From: an uncultured Tissierellia bacterium | GTDB taxonomy: Bacteria > Bacillota > Clostridia > Tissierellales > Peptoniphilaceae | DNA length: 57,904 nucleotides | Reading direction: 5' to 3' | Assembly: GCA_902489145.1 (NCBI GenBank) | Contig: CABTYV010000001.1 | Span: forward strand, 1 to 57,904 | Part shown: positions 17,020-26,008 of the stretch, piece after piece | Position numbering within the stretch: position 1 is the first letter of the stretch | How the letters are laid out: each line of letters begins with the position of its first letter | The notes under the pieces: model-generated | Told to the model about the DNA's origin: nothing | Seen by the model: only the letters and a program-made list of their open reading frames with translations | Databases searched by the model: none | Program-made: the position numbers and the translations under genes

Positions 17020-19169
17020 CTCTTACTCTCCTTCTTCTGCTCCGGACGCAAGAGGAAGTAGAGGCAGAGGGCCAGGAGGGCAAAGGCCACGCCCAGCCAA
17101 ATCGAAGGTGCCTGGCTCCCCGTAATCCAACTGCCAATCTGGTAGATCATCAATGCAATCACATAAGCCCCGAAATTCTGGAAGAGCAGTGCCAGGGTAA
17201 AGACCCGCTTGGAGGAAGCCTCTCTTCTCAGCGTAGCAATCGCGGCCACACAGGGCGAGTTGAAAAGGTTGAAGAATAGGAAGGAAATGGCAGCCATGGC
17301 GGTGGGGAAGAAGCTGTGGAAGGCTTGTACCATGCTTGGATCAAAGTCTTCTAAATCACCCAAGCCAGCCAGAATCGACATGGTCGAAACCGTTGCTTCC
17401 TTGGCCGCAAATCCTGCGAAGGACGAGGCGACCGCCTGCCAGTTGCCGAAGCCCAGCGGCGCAAAAATTGGGGCAATCAAGGAGCCAAACCGGGCGAGGA
17501 AGGAGCATTCTGTATCCACCAAGCCCAGGTGGCCGTCTTGAATGCCAAAGGACGCCAGGAACCACATGGCTACGGCCATAGCAAAAATCAAGGTGCCGGC
17601 GCGGCGAATAAATCCGGCCAGGCGGTCCCAGACCCGAATAATGGTGTTTTTGAGGGAAGGCATATGGTAGGCCGGAAGCTCCATCACAAAGGGCGCCGGC
17701 TTGCCCGAGAAGGCAGTCATTTTTTTCAAAATGAGGCAGGAAAGAATAACGATGGCAATGGAGGCCAGATAAACCGCTGGCGCCACCCACCAGGCGCCGC
17801 CGATGAGATAGCCCGCCACCACCGCAATGACCGGAAGCTTGGCCGAACAGGGAATCATGGTGGTCGTGATCATGGTCATATCCCGGTCCCGTTGATTTTC
17901 AATGGTCCGCGTGGCTAAGATGCCCGGTACGCCACAGCCGGCGGATACGAGAAAGGAAATAAAGGACTTTCCTGACAAGCCGAAACGCCGAAAGAGACGA
18001 TCCATGATAAAGGCAACCCGGGCCATATAGCCGCACTCTTCCAAAAGGGAGAGGCAAAGGAAGACCATGGCCATCTGAGGCAGGAAGATCAGCGGGGTAC
18101 TGACGCCGCCAATAATCCCATCGACCACCAAAGACTGGAGCCATTCAGAAGTCCCCATGCTCTCCAAAAGCTTCGAAACGCCAGGACCGATCCAGGTGCC
18201 AAAGAAGGTGCCCTCCACCCAGTCGGATAGGCCTTTCCCTACCCCGCTGACTGAAAAGCTAAAAATAAAAGCCATGATGAGCGCAAAAATGGGCAGGGCC
18301 AGGAAGCGGTTGGTCACGATCTTATCGATGCGGTCGGAAAGCGTGGCCTTTCCCTCGTTGCGCTGATAGCAATCCCTAAGCCAACGCTTGATCGCGTGGT
18401 AGCGCTCATTGGCCAGGATGGACTCACTATCATCGTCCTCCTCCGCCTCTATGACAGCAAGCTTTTGGGCCAGCGCTTGTTTTTGACCTTCATTCAAGTG
18501 AAGACGGTCCATCAGCACGGGGTCCTGTTCAAAGAGCTTTACCACGGCCCAACGCTTAGGAATTTTCACATCCTTTAAAGCGGCGGCCTCCTGTGCTTCG
18601 ATTTCAGAAAGCAAGCCCTCCACCTTGTCACTGAAACGCATATAGCTTTGAGTGGGTTTGGCTTCTTTTGCTGTCTTTAGGGCCGTATGAACGAGCTGGT
18701 CGACATGGGTTCCCCGGATGGCTGAAATTGGCACCACCGGACAGCCCAGCTGCTTGGAAAGCTGATCCCAAGCCACCTCATCACCACGCTTTTCTACCAA
18801 ATCCAACATATTGACCGCCACCACCATCGGAATGTCTAATTCCAAAAGCTGGCCGGTCAGGTAGAGGTTGCGCTCCAGATTGGTCCCATCAACGATATTG
18901 ATGATCAGGTCGGCCTCGCCTTCCATCAAATAATCCCGGGCCACCACCTCCTCTGACGTATAAGGCGACAAGGAGTAAATCCCTGGCAAATCCTGAATTT
19001 TGACCTCTGGATGGCCGATCAGGACCCCTTCTTTTTTTTCAACGGTTACACCCGGCCAGTTTCCTACATACTGCTTCGATCCGGTTAAGGCGTTGAAAAG
19101 GCTCGTTTTCCCTGAGTTGGGATTGCCCGCCAGCGCAAATTGCCGCACTTGCTTATGTAACTGTTCCAT
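17016..19169 (-). CDS. feoB: Ferrous iron transport protein FeoB
   Basis: A 717-residue GTP-gated Fe(II) importer of the inner membrane. The N-terminal G domain shows GNPNSGKTSLFNALTG (G1), DLPGIYSLSPYTSEE (G3) and VNMLDLVEKRG (G4). Two Gate repeats (CGVPGILATRTIEN and similar) and around eight membrane helices follow. The start MEQLHKQ at 19169 follows AAGGAGAGAAA; the longer frame upstream is untranslated leader. Between feoA and feoB lies a perfect 16-bp palindrome overlapping a probable -10, so feoB may have its own iron-regulated promoter. Confidence 0.96.
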   Translation of the reverse strand: MEQLHKQVRQFALAGNPNSGKTSLFNALTGSKQYVGNWPGVTVEKKEGVLIGHPEVKIQDLPGIYSLSPYTSEEVVARDYLMEGEADLIINIVDGTNLERNLYLTGQLLELDIPMVVAVNMLDLVEKRGDEVAWDQLSKQLGCPVVPISAIRGTHVDQLVHTALKTAKEAKPTQSYMRFSDKVEGLLSEIEAQEAAALKDVKIPKRWAVVKLFEQDPVLMDRLHLNEGQKQALAQKLAVIEAEEDDDSESILANERYHAIKRWLRDCYQRNEGKATLSDRIDKIVTNRFLALPIFALIMAFIFSFSVSGVGKGLSDWVEGTFFGTWIGPGVSKLLESMGTSEWLQSLVVDGIIGGVSTPLIFLPQMAMVFLCLSLLEECGYMARVAFIMDRLFRRFGLSGKSFISFLVSAGCGVPGILATRTIENQRDRDMTMITTTMIPCSAKLPVIAVVAGYLIGGAWWVAPAVYLASIAIVILSCLILKKMTAFSGKPAPFVMELPAYHMPSLKNTIIRVWDRLAGFIRRAGTLIFAMAVAMWFLASFGIQDGHLGLVDTECSFLARFGSLIAPIFAPLGFGNWQAVASSFAGFAAKEATVSTMSILAGLGDLEDFDPSMVQAFHSFFPTAMAAISFLFFNLFNSPCVAAIATLRREASSKRVFTLALLFQNFGAYVIALMIYQIGSWITGSQAPSIWLGVAFALLALCLYFLLRPEQKKESKR

Positions 19170-19256
19170 TTTCTCTCCTTCTTCCCCAAACTTTCCGATT
19201 TCAATGAACGAACAAGGTGGCCTTGCTGGTCTGATGCAAGGCAGACGCCTCCTAAG

Positions 19257-19272
19257 GTTAGTCATGACTAAC
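19257..19272. promoter_or_regulatory. Perfect 16-bp palindrome, candidate iron-regulator operator
   Basis: GTTAGTCATGACTAAC lies about 88 bases before feoB and abuts TATAGT (minus strand, 19271-19276) with TTATCT 17 bases upstream. A 14/16 match occurs at 20202-20217. Half-site spacing differs from the classical DtxR box, so the regulator is not assigned. Confidence 0.6.
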
Positions 19273-19286
19273 TATAAGGCAAAAAA

Positions 19287-19508
19287 TTACTGCAGATAAA
19301 TATCTTCTGCCTCACTCCGACGTAGAGACAGCTGATAGCCACGAATGGTGACCTCAATGGGATCGCCCAAAGGCGCGATATTTTTCACCGTGACTTCTAC
19401 CTGTCTACCCAGCCCCATATCCACCAGTCGTCTTTTCAAAGGCCCCTGTCCCTTGATGCGGTCAATGATGGCGCTTTCACCCACTTTTAAATCATTTAAG
19501 GTACGCAT
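19287..19508 (-). CDS. feoA: FeoA domain protein (second copy)
   Basis: A 73-residue SH3-fold cytoplasmic protein of the FeoA family, thought to help FeoB. Family marks are LNDLKVGESAIIDRI, LKRRLVDMGLGRQVEVTVKN and ending IRGYQLSLRRSEAEDIYL. The ATG at 19508 follows AAGGGAAGAAAA. It is the second of two FeoA genes in tandem; the two proteins are only distantly alike. Confidence 0.92.
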   Translation of the reverse strand: MRTLNDLKVGESAIIDRIKGQGPLKRRLVDMGLGRQVEVTVKNIAPLGDPIEVTIRGYQLSLRRSEAEDIYLQ

Positions 19509-19545
19509 TTTTCTTCCCTTCTGTTCGGACGCCAGGTCCACTCCC

Positions 19546-19758
19546 TCAGATCTTGATCCGCTTGGCCAGGTCTCCATTTAAAGCCAAACGGGCAGAGGCA
19601 ACCTCAACGATGACATCCTCTCCGTGTACTGAGATCACCCGCAAAGGACGACCTGCTGCAATCCCCATGTCCGATAAATGTTTTTTCATCTTTTCATCTC
19701 CCGAGACCTTCCTCACTGTATGACAGTCTCCCCGAGAGGCGAGTGTTAATGGCATCAT
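19546..19758 (-). CDS. feoA: FeoA domain protein (first copy)
   Basis: A 70-residue FeoA-type protein, shorter N-terminally than the next one; signature MKKHLSDMGIAAGRPLRVIS and RLALNGDLAKRIKI. Two ATGs in tandem follow AAGGAGGAGCCAGCT, giving start 19758. First gene of the iron uptake operon. Confidence 0.9.
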   Translation of the reverse strand: MMPLTLASRGDCHTVRKVSGDEKMKKHLSDMGIAAGRPLRVISVHGEDVIVEVASARLALNGDLAKRIKI

Positions 19759-19791
19759 AGCTGGCTCCTCCTTGTCCACTTCTGTTACTCT

Positions 19792-19819
19792 ATTCTAACA
19801 TAATTCCGTCTCTTGTAAA
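19792..19819 (-). promoter_or_regulatory. Probable promoter of the feo operon
   Basis: Minus strand TTTACA (19814-19819), 16-base spacer, TAGAAT (19792-19797), about 35 bases before the first feoA start. Confidence 0.5.
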
Positions 19820-19872
19820 TACCCCCTAACAAGAAAGTGGGCGCCCATTTTATTTTTTTTCAGATAAAAAAG

Positions 19873-19910
19873 AAGCCGGGTCAGACGAGGCGATCGTCCT
19901 GACCCGGCTT
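19873..19910. terminator. Rho-independent terminator
   Basis: Stem AAGCCGGGTCAG / CTGACCCGGCTT with A-rich left and T6 right flank. On the minus strand it ends the small ORF at 19947-20114 before the feo promoter. Confidence 0.85.
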
Positions 19911-19946
19911 GCTTTTTTCATTACTACACGAACCTTGAAAGAGGAA

Positions 19947-20114
19947 TTATCTGACCAATCCGTTGTTGGCATCGTATACCACGACACCGCCCAGATCATT
20001 GATCATACGGAAAGGCTCGCTAGAAGTTCTACTCTGCTTGAGATTCATATATCTCTCGTTTGCTACTCTGTCCATTTCCTTTTTGCTTTCATTTCCCAAG
20101 AAAAATCCCAACAT
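19947..20114 (-). CDS. Small protein of unknown function, probable iron-regulon member
   Basis: A 55-residue ORF beginning MLGFFLGNESKKEMDRVANE and ending DLGGVVVYDANNGLVR. Start is supported by AAAGGACTTCAACATG. It has its own sigma-A-like promoter, a following operator-like palindrome matching the one before feoB, and a strong terminator, so it is a separate transcription unit. No family recognised; mildly charged, no membrane helix. It could also be partly a regulatory RNA. Confidence 0.55.
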   Translation of the reverse strand: MLGFFLGNESKKEMDRVANERYMNLKQSRTSSEPFRMINDLGGVVVYDANNGLVR

Positions 20115-20201
20115 GTTGAAGTCCTTTCTACAAGATCTCATCTTGTTTTATAACGCTGCCATTTTTCCCAGTCAAGTGATCATCTATCAACTAAGACACC
20201 T

Positions 20202-20217
20202 GTTTGTCTTGACTAAC
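20202..20217. promoter_or_regulatory. Second copy of the feo palindrome
   Basis: GTTAGTCAAGACAAAC on the minus strand, 14 of 16 bases identical to the feoB palindrome, beginning about 16 bases downstream of a TATAGT -10. A neighbouring AAGACA-N6-TGTCTT inverted repeat (20193-20210) overlaps it. Confidence 0.5.
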
Positions 20218-20233
20218 TTCTTGAACCATTATT

Positions 20234-20261
20234 ACTATACCAGCTTTAAAAACAAAGTCAA
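20234..20261 (-). promoter_or_regulatory. Promoter of the small ORF at 19947-20114
   Basis: TTGACT (20256-20261), 16-base spacer, TATAGT (20234-20239). Confidence 0.65.
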
Positions 20262-20343
20262 GCCCCAAATGAGGCTATTGGCGGCCCCTAGGCCTTTCTT
20301 CATGCAGATGAAAACACTTCTATTCTAGTAGGATTATAAATAT

Positions 20344-20375
20344 CAGAAAAGGACCGATTTCCCGGTCCTTTTCTG
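20344..20375. terminator. Terminator downstream of degV
   Basis: Stem CAGAAAAGGACCG / CGGTCCTTTTCTG lying after the degV stop and before the divergent small-ORF promoter. T-rich on both sides. Confidence 0.8.
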
Positions 20376-20409
20376 AATAAATATTTTTTTTATTTTTTTT
20401 TCGATTTTT

Positions 20410-21234
20410 TTAGTAGGCGATCACAATCCCGCCTTCGTTGGCATAAACGGTCACTAAACCGCTTGCCTCCAGGATTTCAATCCCTGCAAAGCCCACATCC
20501 TCAAGTCGATTTGCAAGACCCCTAGCTCGCTCCGGTGCATGAACATGAGAAATATACAGGGTGCGTTTGGAAAAATCAACCGGATCCTGGTGAATCTTCT
20601 TCGCCAGGCTATCGAGCGCTGACTCCATCCCTCGTCTGGGCGCATTGATTTCTATTTTCCCATGGTTGCCCCGACAGATGAGCTTAATAGAAAGACCGCT
20701 CATAATCCGACCCGCCATTTTGGGCATCCGCCCCGCTTTAGACAGAGTGGAAAGATCATCTAGGACAAACCAGGTCCTCAGTCCCTCAATGTAAGCCTGC
20801 GTCTCCGCGCAAATCTTCTCACGAGACTTGCCTGCCTCCACCGCCTGCTCCAAAAAAAGGGCGACGGCTGTCGTACCAGAGGCTGCCGATGCCGTGTCAA
20901 AAACCGTTACCCTTCGTCCTGCTTCTTCCATCTCCCGGGCGGCCAGGAGGGCATTGGAATAGGTACCAGATAACTGCTGTGAAATCGTCACAATATAAAT
21001 TTCATCCGCCTCCCCTGCCGCCTCCAAAAAACGTTGTGGCGTGACGCCTGCGGTCTTGGCCGGCAGATCGGAGCGCTGAATATCGTGACGAAGGGCAGCC
21101 AGATCAATACGGGCATCATCGACATAGTGATGGCCCGCCACCTGAATGGTCAACGGCGCATGAACGATATTGGAGCGTGCGTCCAGCGCCTGGTTGCGAT
21201 CTGCGGAGGAATCCGCGATGATACGTACCGTCAT
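20410..21234 (-). CDS. DegV-family fatty-acid-binding protein
   Basis: A 274-residue DegV protein. Members bind fatty acids and, in Gram-positive bacteria, act as FakB partners of FakA kinase for using exogenous fatty acids. Visible are the N-terminal VRIIADSSADRN, the ligand loop TAGVTPQRFLEAAGEADEI and SQQLSGTYSNALLAAREM, and a C-terminal GLVTVYANEGGIVIAY. No FakA gene in the window. Overlaps cca by ATGA. Confidence 0.9.
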   Translation of the reverse strand: MTVRIIADSSADRNQALDARSNIVHAPLTIQVAGHHYVDDARIDLAALRHDIQRSDLPAKTAGVTPQRFLEAAGEADEIYIVTISQQLSGTYSNALLAAREMEEAGRRVTVFDTASAASGTTAVALFLEQAVEAGKSREKICAETQAYIEGLRTWFVLDDLSTLSKAGRMPKMAGRIMSGLSIKLICRGNHGKIEINAPRRGMESALDSLAKKIHQDPVDFSKRTLYISHVHAPERARGLANRLEDVGFAGIEILEASGLVTVYANEGGIVIAY

Positions 21235-22493
21235 ATCTGCCTCCTACCCTCTCTGGTTGGCTCAGCATGGTCCTGGATCCACCTGGTGAGCGCTGATCGA
21301 TGATTTTCAACTTGGCCGGCCATGACTGCTTCCAGCAGATCCTCCAGCAAAGCCCCGATTTGCCTTCCTTGATTATAACCCATCTGAAGGATTTCATCTC
21401 CCCCAATGGCCAGATCCGAGATTTGTGTGGCCAGGCCCTGCTGGAGAACCTCCTCCACCAGGTGCCCGGCCCGGGCAAGGGCCTGGCCTTCCGGGTGATT
21501 CATTTCGTAAGCAGAAGCCTGAAAACGGAGGATCGCGACTGCGTCCGTACCATATCGATGGAGAAAAAGACGAGCTTCGTGTGCATTATCGGGCCAGGGA
21601 CCCTGGACGCTAAGGAGCAGGCCCACCTTTTTTTGCAGGTCCAGCGAAGATTTCAGCCGCCGCAAGCACCGCCGGGCCGCCTTGGCACGTGGTTCCTCCG
21701 CACCAGGCAAGGACAGGAACAGGCAGGCCCAGCGATAGAAGGCTTCTTCCGGCAGCCGCTCAAATCGCCCCTCCACAAGAGGCTCGGTCAACTCAGGCAG
21801 GAGACTTTCCAGAAGGCCCAGCTCGTGCAAGTGCTTCATGGCTTTGGTCGGTCGGGGGCCCTCCAGCATCCGCGTCATCTCCTCCAAACATCGCTCTACC
21901 GAAAGCAAGCCGACCCGCTCGTGCAGTGCTAAAATGGCTTCGCTCAGCTCCGTTTCTAAGGTCAAGTCCAACCGTGCTGAAAAGCGAACCGCCCGTAGCA
22001 TCCGAAGGCCATCCTCCATAAGCCGTTCCCGAGCCTCCCCGACCGCCCGCAAACGGCCGGCAGACAAGTCCGCCCGTCCTCCAAAAAGATCCACCAGGCC
22101 TCGTTTGGGATGGTAGGCCATGGCATTCATCGTAAAATCACGCCGGATGAGATCCTCCTCCAGGTGATCCGAAAACTGGAGCAGGTCCGGATGACGCCCA
22201 TCCTGATAAGCGCCCTCTGAACGATAGCTGGTGATCTCATAGACGGATTGGCCCCAGAGGACTCGGATGGTCCCGTAGCGTCGCCCGACGTCCAGCGTTT
22301 TGCAGTCAGAGAAGACTGCTTCGATCTGGTCGGGGTGGGCATTGGTGGTCAGATCAATATCGTGAAGGGGCAGCTTCAAAAGGCCCTGTTCGTTAAGATA
22401 AGCATCGCGTCCCCCCCCGCCCACTATCCAAGCCTCAAAGCCAGCCTCCTCCAACCGGTCGATCAGGGTAAGGACCTCCTCCGGAAACCTCAT
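21231..22493 (-). CDS. cca: CCA tRNA nucleotidyltransferase
   Basis: A 420-residue class II enzyme adding or repairing the 3' CCA of tRNAs. Catalytic head: IVGGGGRDAYLNEQ and DIDLTTNAHPDQIEAVF carry the DxD metal site, then RRDFTMNAMAYHP and the nucleotide-binding EDGLRMLRAVRFSARL. The family usually has GGAVRD; here it is GGGGRD. The sequenced tRNA genes in this window lack encoded CCA, which fits an addition role. Overlaps both degV and glmM by 4 bases. Confidence 0.93.
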   Translation of the reverse strand: MRFPEEVLTLIDRLEEAGFEAWIVGGGGRDAYLNEQGLLKLPLHDIDLTTNAHPDQIEAVFSDCKTLDVGRRYGTIRVLWGQSVYEITSYRSEGAYQDGRHPDLLQFSDHLEEDLIRRDFTMNAMAYHPKRGLVDLFGGRADLSAGRLRAVGEARERLMEDGLRMLRAVRFSARLDLTLETELSEAILALHERVGLLSVERCLEEMTRMLEGPRPTKAMKHLHELGLLESLLPELTEPLVEGRFERLPEEAFYRWACLFLSLPGAEEPRAKAARRCLRRLKSSLDLQKKVGLLLSVQGPWPDNAHEARLFLHRYGTDAVAILRFQASAYEMNHPEGQALARAGHLVEEVLQQGLATQISDLAIGGDEILQMGYNQGRQIGALLEDLLEAVMAGQVENHRSALTRWIQDHAEPTREGRRQI

Positions 22494-23842
22494 GCTAAAA
22501 GCCCTGCCTCCTCAATGGCCCCGATGATTTCATCGACCGCCCGTCGACAGGTGGCCGCGTCCTTATGCTCCGCCATCACTCGAAGGAGAGGTTCCGTCCC
22601 GGAGGGGCGCACCACCGTCCGACCCTCCCTGCCCAGCAGCTGATTTGCTCGGTCAATGGCGGCCCGCACCCCCGGATTTTCCAAGGTTGAATTTTTGTCC
22701 TTGACGGTCACATTTTCGAGGACCTGGGGATAGCTGACCAGGCCGGCATGGAGGGAGGCCAGGTCTGTTTTTTCCTCGACCATAATCTCGGCCAGACGAA
22801 TGGCCGTCAAAATCCCATCCCCCGTGGTGGCGTACTTGGAGAAGATGATGTGGCCCGATTGCTCCCCCCCAATAGAATAGCCGTGTTCCAAAATCTCCCT
22901 GGCCACATACTTATCCCCAACCTGGGTTTGGACGGAGGTCATCCCGGCCTCTTCCAAGGCTTTATAGAGTCCAAAGTTAGACATGATCGTGGTGACGACT
23001 GTATTTTTGGCCAATTGTCCTCTTTCCTTCAGATAATTGCCTGCGATATAGAGGATCGCATCGCCGTTGACCACTGCTCCGTGATTGTCGACCGCAATAC
23101 AGCGATCGGCATCTCCATCAAAAGCAAAGCCAACATCCAGCTTTTCCTCCTTGACAAAACGGACCAGCCCCTCAATATGGGTGGAGCCCGCTTCTTTATT
23201 AATATTGACCCCGTTGGGCCGGTTGTTCATCACATAGGTTTCAGCGCCCAGGGCATCAAAAACATTTTTTGCGACCATAAAAGCGGCCCCATTGGCACAG
23301 TCCAGTCCCACCTTGATCCGCTTAAAGGAACGGCGGGCCGTCGCAATGAGATAGCCGATATAGCGGTTGCGACCGACAACGTAATCCCGCACCTCGCCGA
23401 TGGCTCCCTCTTTGGCAAAGGGCAGATCATCCTCCGCTCGGTCGATATAGGCTTCGATTTTTTCCAGGATATGCTCATCCATCTTGGCCCCCTCGGGTCC
23501 AATCAGCTTGATCCCATTATCATAGAAGGGATTGTGAGAAGCGGAGATCATAATCCCACAGGCGAAATCATCCGCCTGCACACAATAGGAGACGCTGGGC
23601 GTCGTCGTCACGTGCAAAAGATACGCATCTGCACCAGATGAGGTGATCCCTGCCGAAAGTGCCGATTCCAACATATAGGATGAGCGGCGGGTGTCCTTTC
23701 CAATAACAATCTGAGGACGCTGGCCCTCCTCCTTCTTTCCTTTATAATAATGGCCTAAGAAACGGCCAATGCGGTAAGCATGCCAAGCATTGAGCCCCTC
23801 GTTGGCCTTGCCCCGAAACCCATCTGTTCCAAAATATTTCAT
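22490..23842 (-). CDS. glmM: Phosphoglucosamine mutase
   Basis: A 450-residue enzyme converting glucosamine-6-P to glucosamine-1-P for peptidoglycan. Starts MKYFGTDGFRGKANE; phosphoserine loop ISASHNPFYDNGIKLIG; metal loop FDGDADRCIAVD; sugar loop GGEQSGHIIF; phosphate-binding RPSGTEPLLRVM. Family match over full length. First gene of glmM-cca-degV, with a clear promoter. Confidence 0.97.
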   Translation of the reverse strand: MKYFGTDGFRGKANEGLNAWHAYRIGRFLGHYYKGKKEEGQRPQIVIGKDTRRSSYMLESALSAGITSSGADAYLLHVTTTPSVSYCVQADDFACGIMISASHNPFYDNGIKLIGPEGAKMDEHILEKIEAYIDRAEDDLPFAKEGAIGEVRDYVVGRNRYIGYLIATARRSFKRIKVGLDCANGAAFMVAKNVFDALGAETYVMNNRPNGVNINKEAGSTHIEGLVRFVKEEKLDVGFAFDGDADRCIAVDNHGAVVNGDAILYIAGNYLKERGQLAKNTVVTTIMSNFGLYKALEEAGMTSVQTQVGDKYVAREILEHGYSIGGEQSGHIIFSKYATTGDGILTAIRLAEIMVEEKTDLASLHAGLVSYPQVLENVTVKDKNSTLENPGVRAAIDRANQLLGREGRTVVRPSGTEPLLRVMAEHKDAATCRRAVDEIIGAIEEAGLLA

Positions 23843-23901
23843 CTCCTGCCTCCCCTGATCTAGGTTGTGAAACGGCGAGCGATTTTCGCTCTTCTTCCGC
23901 T

Positions 23902-23930
23902 ATTATACAAAAAAAAAGAACCCCTGTCAG
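23902..23930 (-). promoter_or_regulatory. Sigma-A promoter of glmM-cca-degV
   Basis: CTGACA (23925-23930), 17-base spacer, TATAAT (23902-23907). The -35 lies within the terminator of the upstream gene. A small GAGCG/CGCTC hairpin (23876-23890) is in the leader. Confidence 0.7.
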
Positions 23931-23955
23931 ATCCGAGCGATCTATCCAGGGATTC
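23918..23955 (-). terminator. Terminator of the G5/3D protein gene
   Basis: Stem GAATCCCTG / CAGGGGTTC followed by T10 on the minus strand, directly after the stop at 23963. Confidence 0.85.
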
Positions 23956-23962
23956 TATTGGT

Positions 23963-24931
23963 TTATCGAATATAGACATCCAGGTGATTACCGAAGGTGC
24001 CCCGATCATAAATCTTGCCCGGACCACCAAAGGGCGTAGGATAGACGGTCCCCTTGGCAGCCGAACCCGCGAGCACAATATAACCATTGCCATCACAGAC
24101 ATAGCCCGCCTGGTTGACATGGCGGCCCGGGATACGGAGTCCACCGCCTGGCAGGACCCTTTGAGAATAGAAGGTATACTTGTATCCGCCCCAATGAATG
24201 ATGCCCTTGTTCATGAACTGGCGGAGGCTAAAGCGAGCGCTCGAATTTTGGCTCCGCTCCAATACCTTCGTTCCCTTGACGATAATTTCCTTCACCGGCT
24301 CCCGAACCAAAAGGTTGGACAGCTCCTTCTTTTCCATCACCTGACCGTTTTTTAGCGTCAGCTCGGTTTGAATCTCCCGCAATCCGTTCTGGCCTTTTTG
24401 CTCCGTCTTTTGCTTGCCCTTGACCAGATCCTTGGACTCCTTTACCTCTCGCTGATAGGGGATCTTTTCCTCCCGCTTTTCGGTGCGATGCTCTATGTGG
24501 TCAAGCTCCACCGTCATCCCATCCTCAAGCTTAGCCATCCGGGCCGGTTGGATCACATCATCCTCATCATAGTCGGCGCCCATTTCCTCCAGGAGGTCGC
24601 CCACCTGGTTGGCATAGCTGGTGACCACTTTAGAGGACTCGCCATCTCGATAGGTCAAAACCTTCTTCCGTGTGAGTGAAAGCTTCATATGGTCGCTCAC
24701 AGCCGTCTTGAGATCCACCGAGGATCGCGCTTCCTTCAAATTCTGATAGCCCGCTTCCTTCAGCGCATCTTCTACGGTATCGGCCGCCGAGAAAAGGGTC
24801 ACCTCCTGGCCGTCCACCGTCACTTCTATCGTCTTCGGCCGGTTGGCATAAGCGTAGCTGCCCAGTGCAACCGAAAGCAAGGCCACACAAGCAAGAATGC
24901 GCAGCTGCTTTTTCATTGAGTAGTCTCTCAT
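23963..24931 (-). CDS. Secreted cell-wall protein with DUF348, G5 and 3D domains (YabE-like)
   Basis: A 322-residue exported protein. The N-terminal signal/anchor (KKQLRILACVALLSVALGSY) is followed by a ubiquitin-like DUF348 repeat (VTVDGQEVTLFSAADTVEDA), a G5 domain (KVLTYRDGESSKVVT and around EKREEKIPYQREVKESKDLV), and a C-terminal 3D domain with the three-aspartate fold of lytic transglycosylase-like hydrolases (GNGYIVLAGSAAKGTVYPTP, HLDVYI). Likely peptidoglycan remodelling during growth or resuscitation. Start 24931 follows AGGAGGTAGG. Confidence 0.88.
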   Translation of the reverse strand: MRDYSMKKQLRILACVALLSVALGSYAYANRPKTIEVTVDGQEVTLFSAADTVEDALKEAGYQNLKEARSSVDLKTAVSDHMKLSLTRKKVLTYRDGESSKVVTSYANQVGDLLEEMGADYDEDDVIQPARMAKLEDGMTVELDHIEHRTEKREEKIPYQREVKESKDLVKGKQKTEQKGQNGLREIQTELTLKNGQVMEKKELSNLLVREPVKEIIVKGTKVLERSQNSSARFSLRQFMNKGIIHWGGYKYTFYSQRVLPGGGLRIPGRHVNQAGYVCDGNGYIVLAGSAAKGTVYPTPFGGPGKIYDRGTFGNHLDVYIR

Positions 24932-25092
24932 CCTACCTCCTAGGTCAGTCGGTCCTTCCATTTTTTATGATACTTTTTATTTTTCGACTGGTATTGTTAC
25001 AATTTTGTTACCGTTGACCGACTTGTATATCTTACATAGGCAGGACGCGAACTGCAAGAATTTTGTAAAGATTTGAGCGAAAAAGAGCGATT

Positions 25093-25932
25093 CTATTTCT
25101 TTTTTGTAATATTTATAGCCGCCTGATAGAGGTCGTTTTTGCTGCGGCCCGACCAGGTCAGGAGGGTTTGGACCACCTCTTTGGTCGTAAGTCCTTCCGC
25201 CAGCAGGGCCTCGATGCGGCTTTGTAGCTGGGCTTCATCCGGCAAGGCAGGGGCCTCCTGGAAAGCCTCCAGGACGATGACATACTCGCCTTTTTCCTTG
25301 ATCTCCTCCGCCACAAGCTCCTCGCCCAAAAAGGAGCGACGCTCCTCAAAAGCCTTGGTCCACTCCCGACAGGTGACGATTCGCCGCCTGGGCCAACGCC
25401 GGGCAAACTCCTGCAGGGTGGCTCGAATCCGGTGCGGTGCCTCATAAATAACGGCGGTGGTATCGAGCACGTCCAGCCGCTCCAAGGCCTGAGTCCGCTC
25501 CCGACCCTTGCGGGGCAAAAAGCCGAAGAAATAGTAGCGACCATCGCCCAGGCCAGAGGCCACATAGGCGGTGATTCCCGCCGAGGGGCCGGGTAATACG
25601 GTAAAAGGGACTCCGACCTCTGCGGCCCGACGAAGCAGGATCAATCCAGGATCCGAGATGCCCGGCATACCGGCGTCACTAACCAGACAGACTTTTTTCC
25701 CCTTTTTCACTTCGTCCAGGAGGGTCTCTGCCCGGCGCTCCTCATTGAATTTTTCATAGGAGAGCAAGGGCGCATGGACTCCATAATAGGCCAGGAGGGG
25801 GCCGGTATGGCGCGTATCCTCACAGGCGATCAAGTCTGCTTCTCGCAACAGGCGAAGGGCACGCAAGGTAATATCCTCCCGGTTGCCAATGGGCGTGGGA
25901 ACAAAAATCAGTTGTCCTGCTTCATGAGCCAT
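25093..25932 (-). CDS. rsmI: 16S rRNA (cytidine1402-2'-O)-methyltransferase
   Basis: A 279-residue SAM-dependent enzyme of the tetrapyrrole-methylase fold. Markers are VPTPIGNREDITLRALR, CEDTRHTGPLLAYYG, SDAGMPGISDPG and LPGPSAGITAYVASGLG. C-terminal SGRSKNDLYQAAINI is the usual RsmI tail. ATG 25932 follows GAGGAGGCGTCC; the longer frame upstream is antisense to the ferredoxin region's reading and is not used. Confidence 0.95.
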   Translation of the reverse strand: MAHEAGQLIFVPTPIGNREDITLRALRLLREADLIACEDTRHTGPLLAYYGVHAPLLSYEKFNEERRAETLLDEVKKGKKVCLVSDAGMPGISDPGLILLRRAAEVGVPFTVLPGPSAGITAYVASGLGDGRYYFFGFLPRKGRERTQALERLDVLDTTAVIYEAPHRIRATLQEFARRWPRRRIVTCREWTKAFEERRSFLGEELVAEEIKEKGEYVIVLEAFQEAPALPDEAQLQSRIEALLAEGLTTKEVVQTLLTWSGRSKNDLYQAAINITKKK

Positions 25933-25976
25933 GGACGCCTCCTCTCTTGCTAGGTGGAAAATCGTGAAATAAAAAA

Positions 25977-25998
25977 AGGCTCCCCCAAGGGGAGCCCT
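25977..25998. terminator. Terminator after ferredoxin
   Basis: Stem GGGCTCCCC / GGGGGAGCC and T7 on the minus strand, just downstream of the ferredoxin stop. Confidence 0.85.
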
Positions 25999-26008
25999 TT
26001 GCCCTTTT

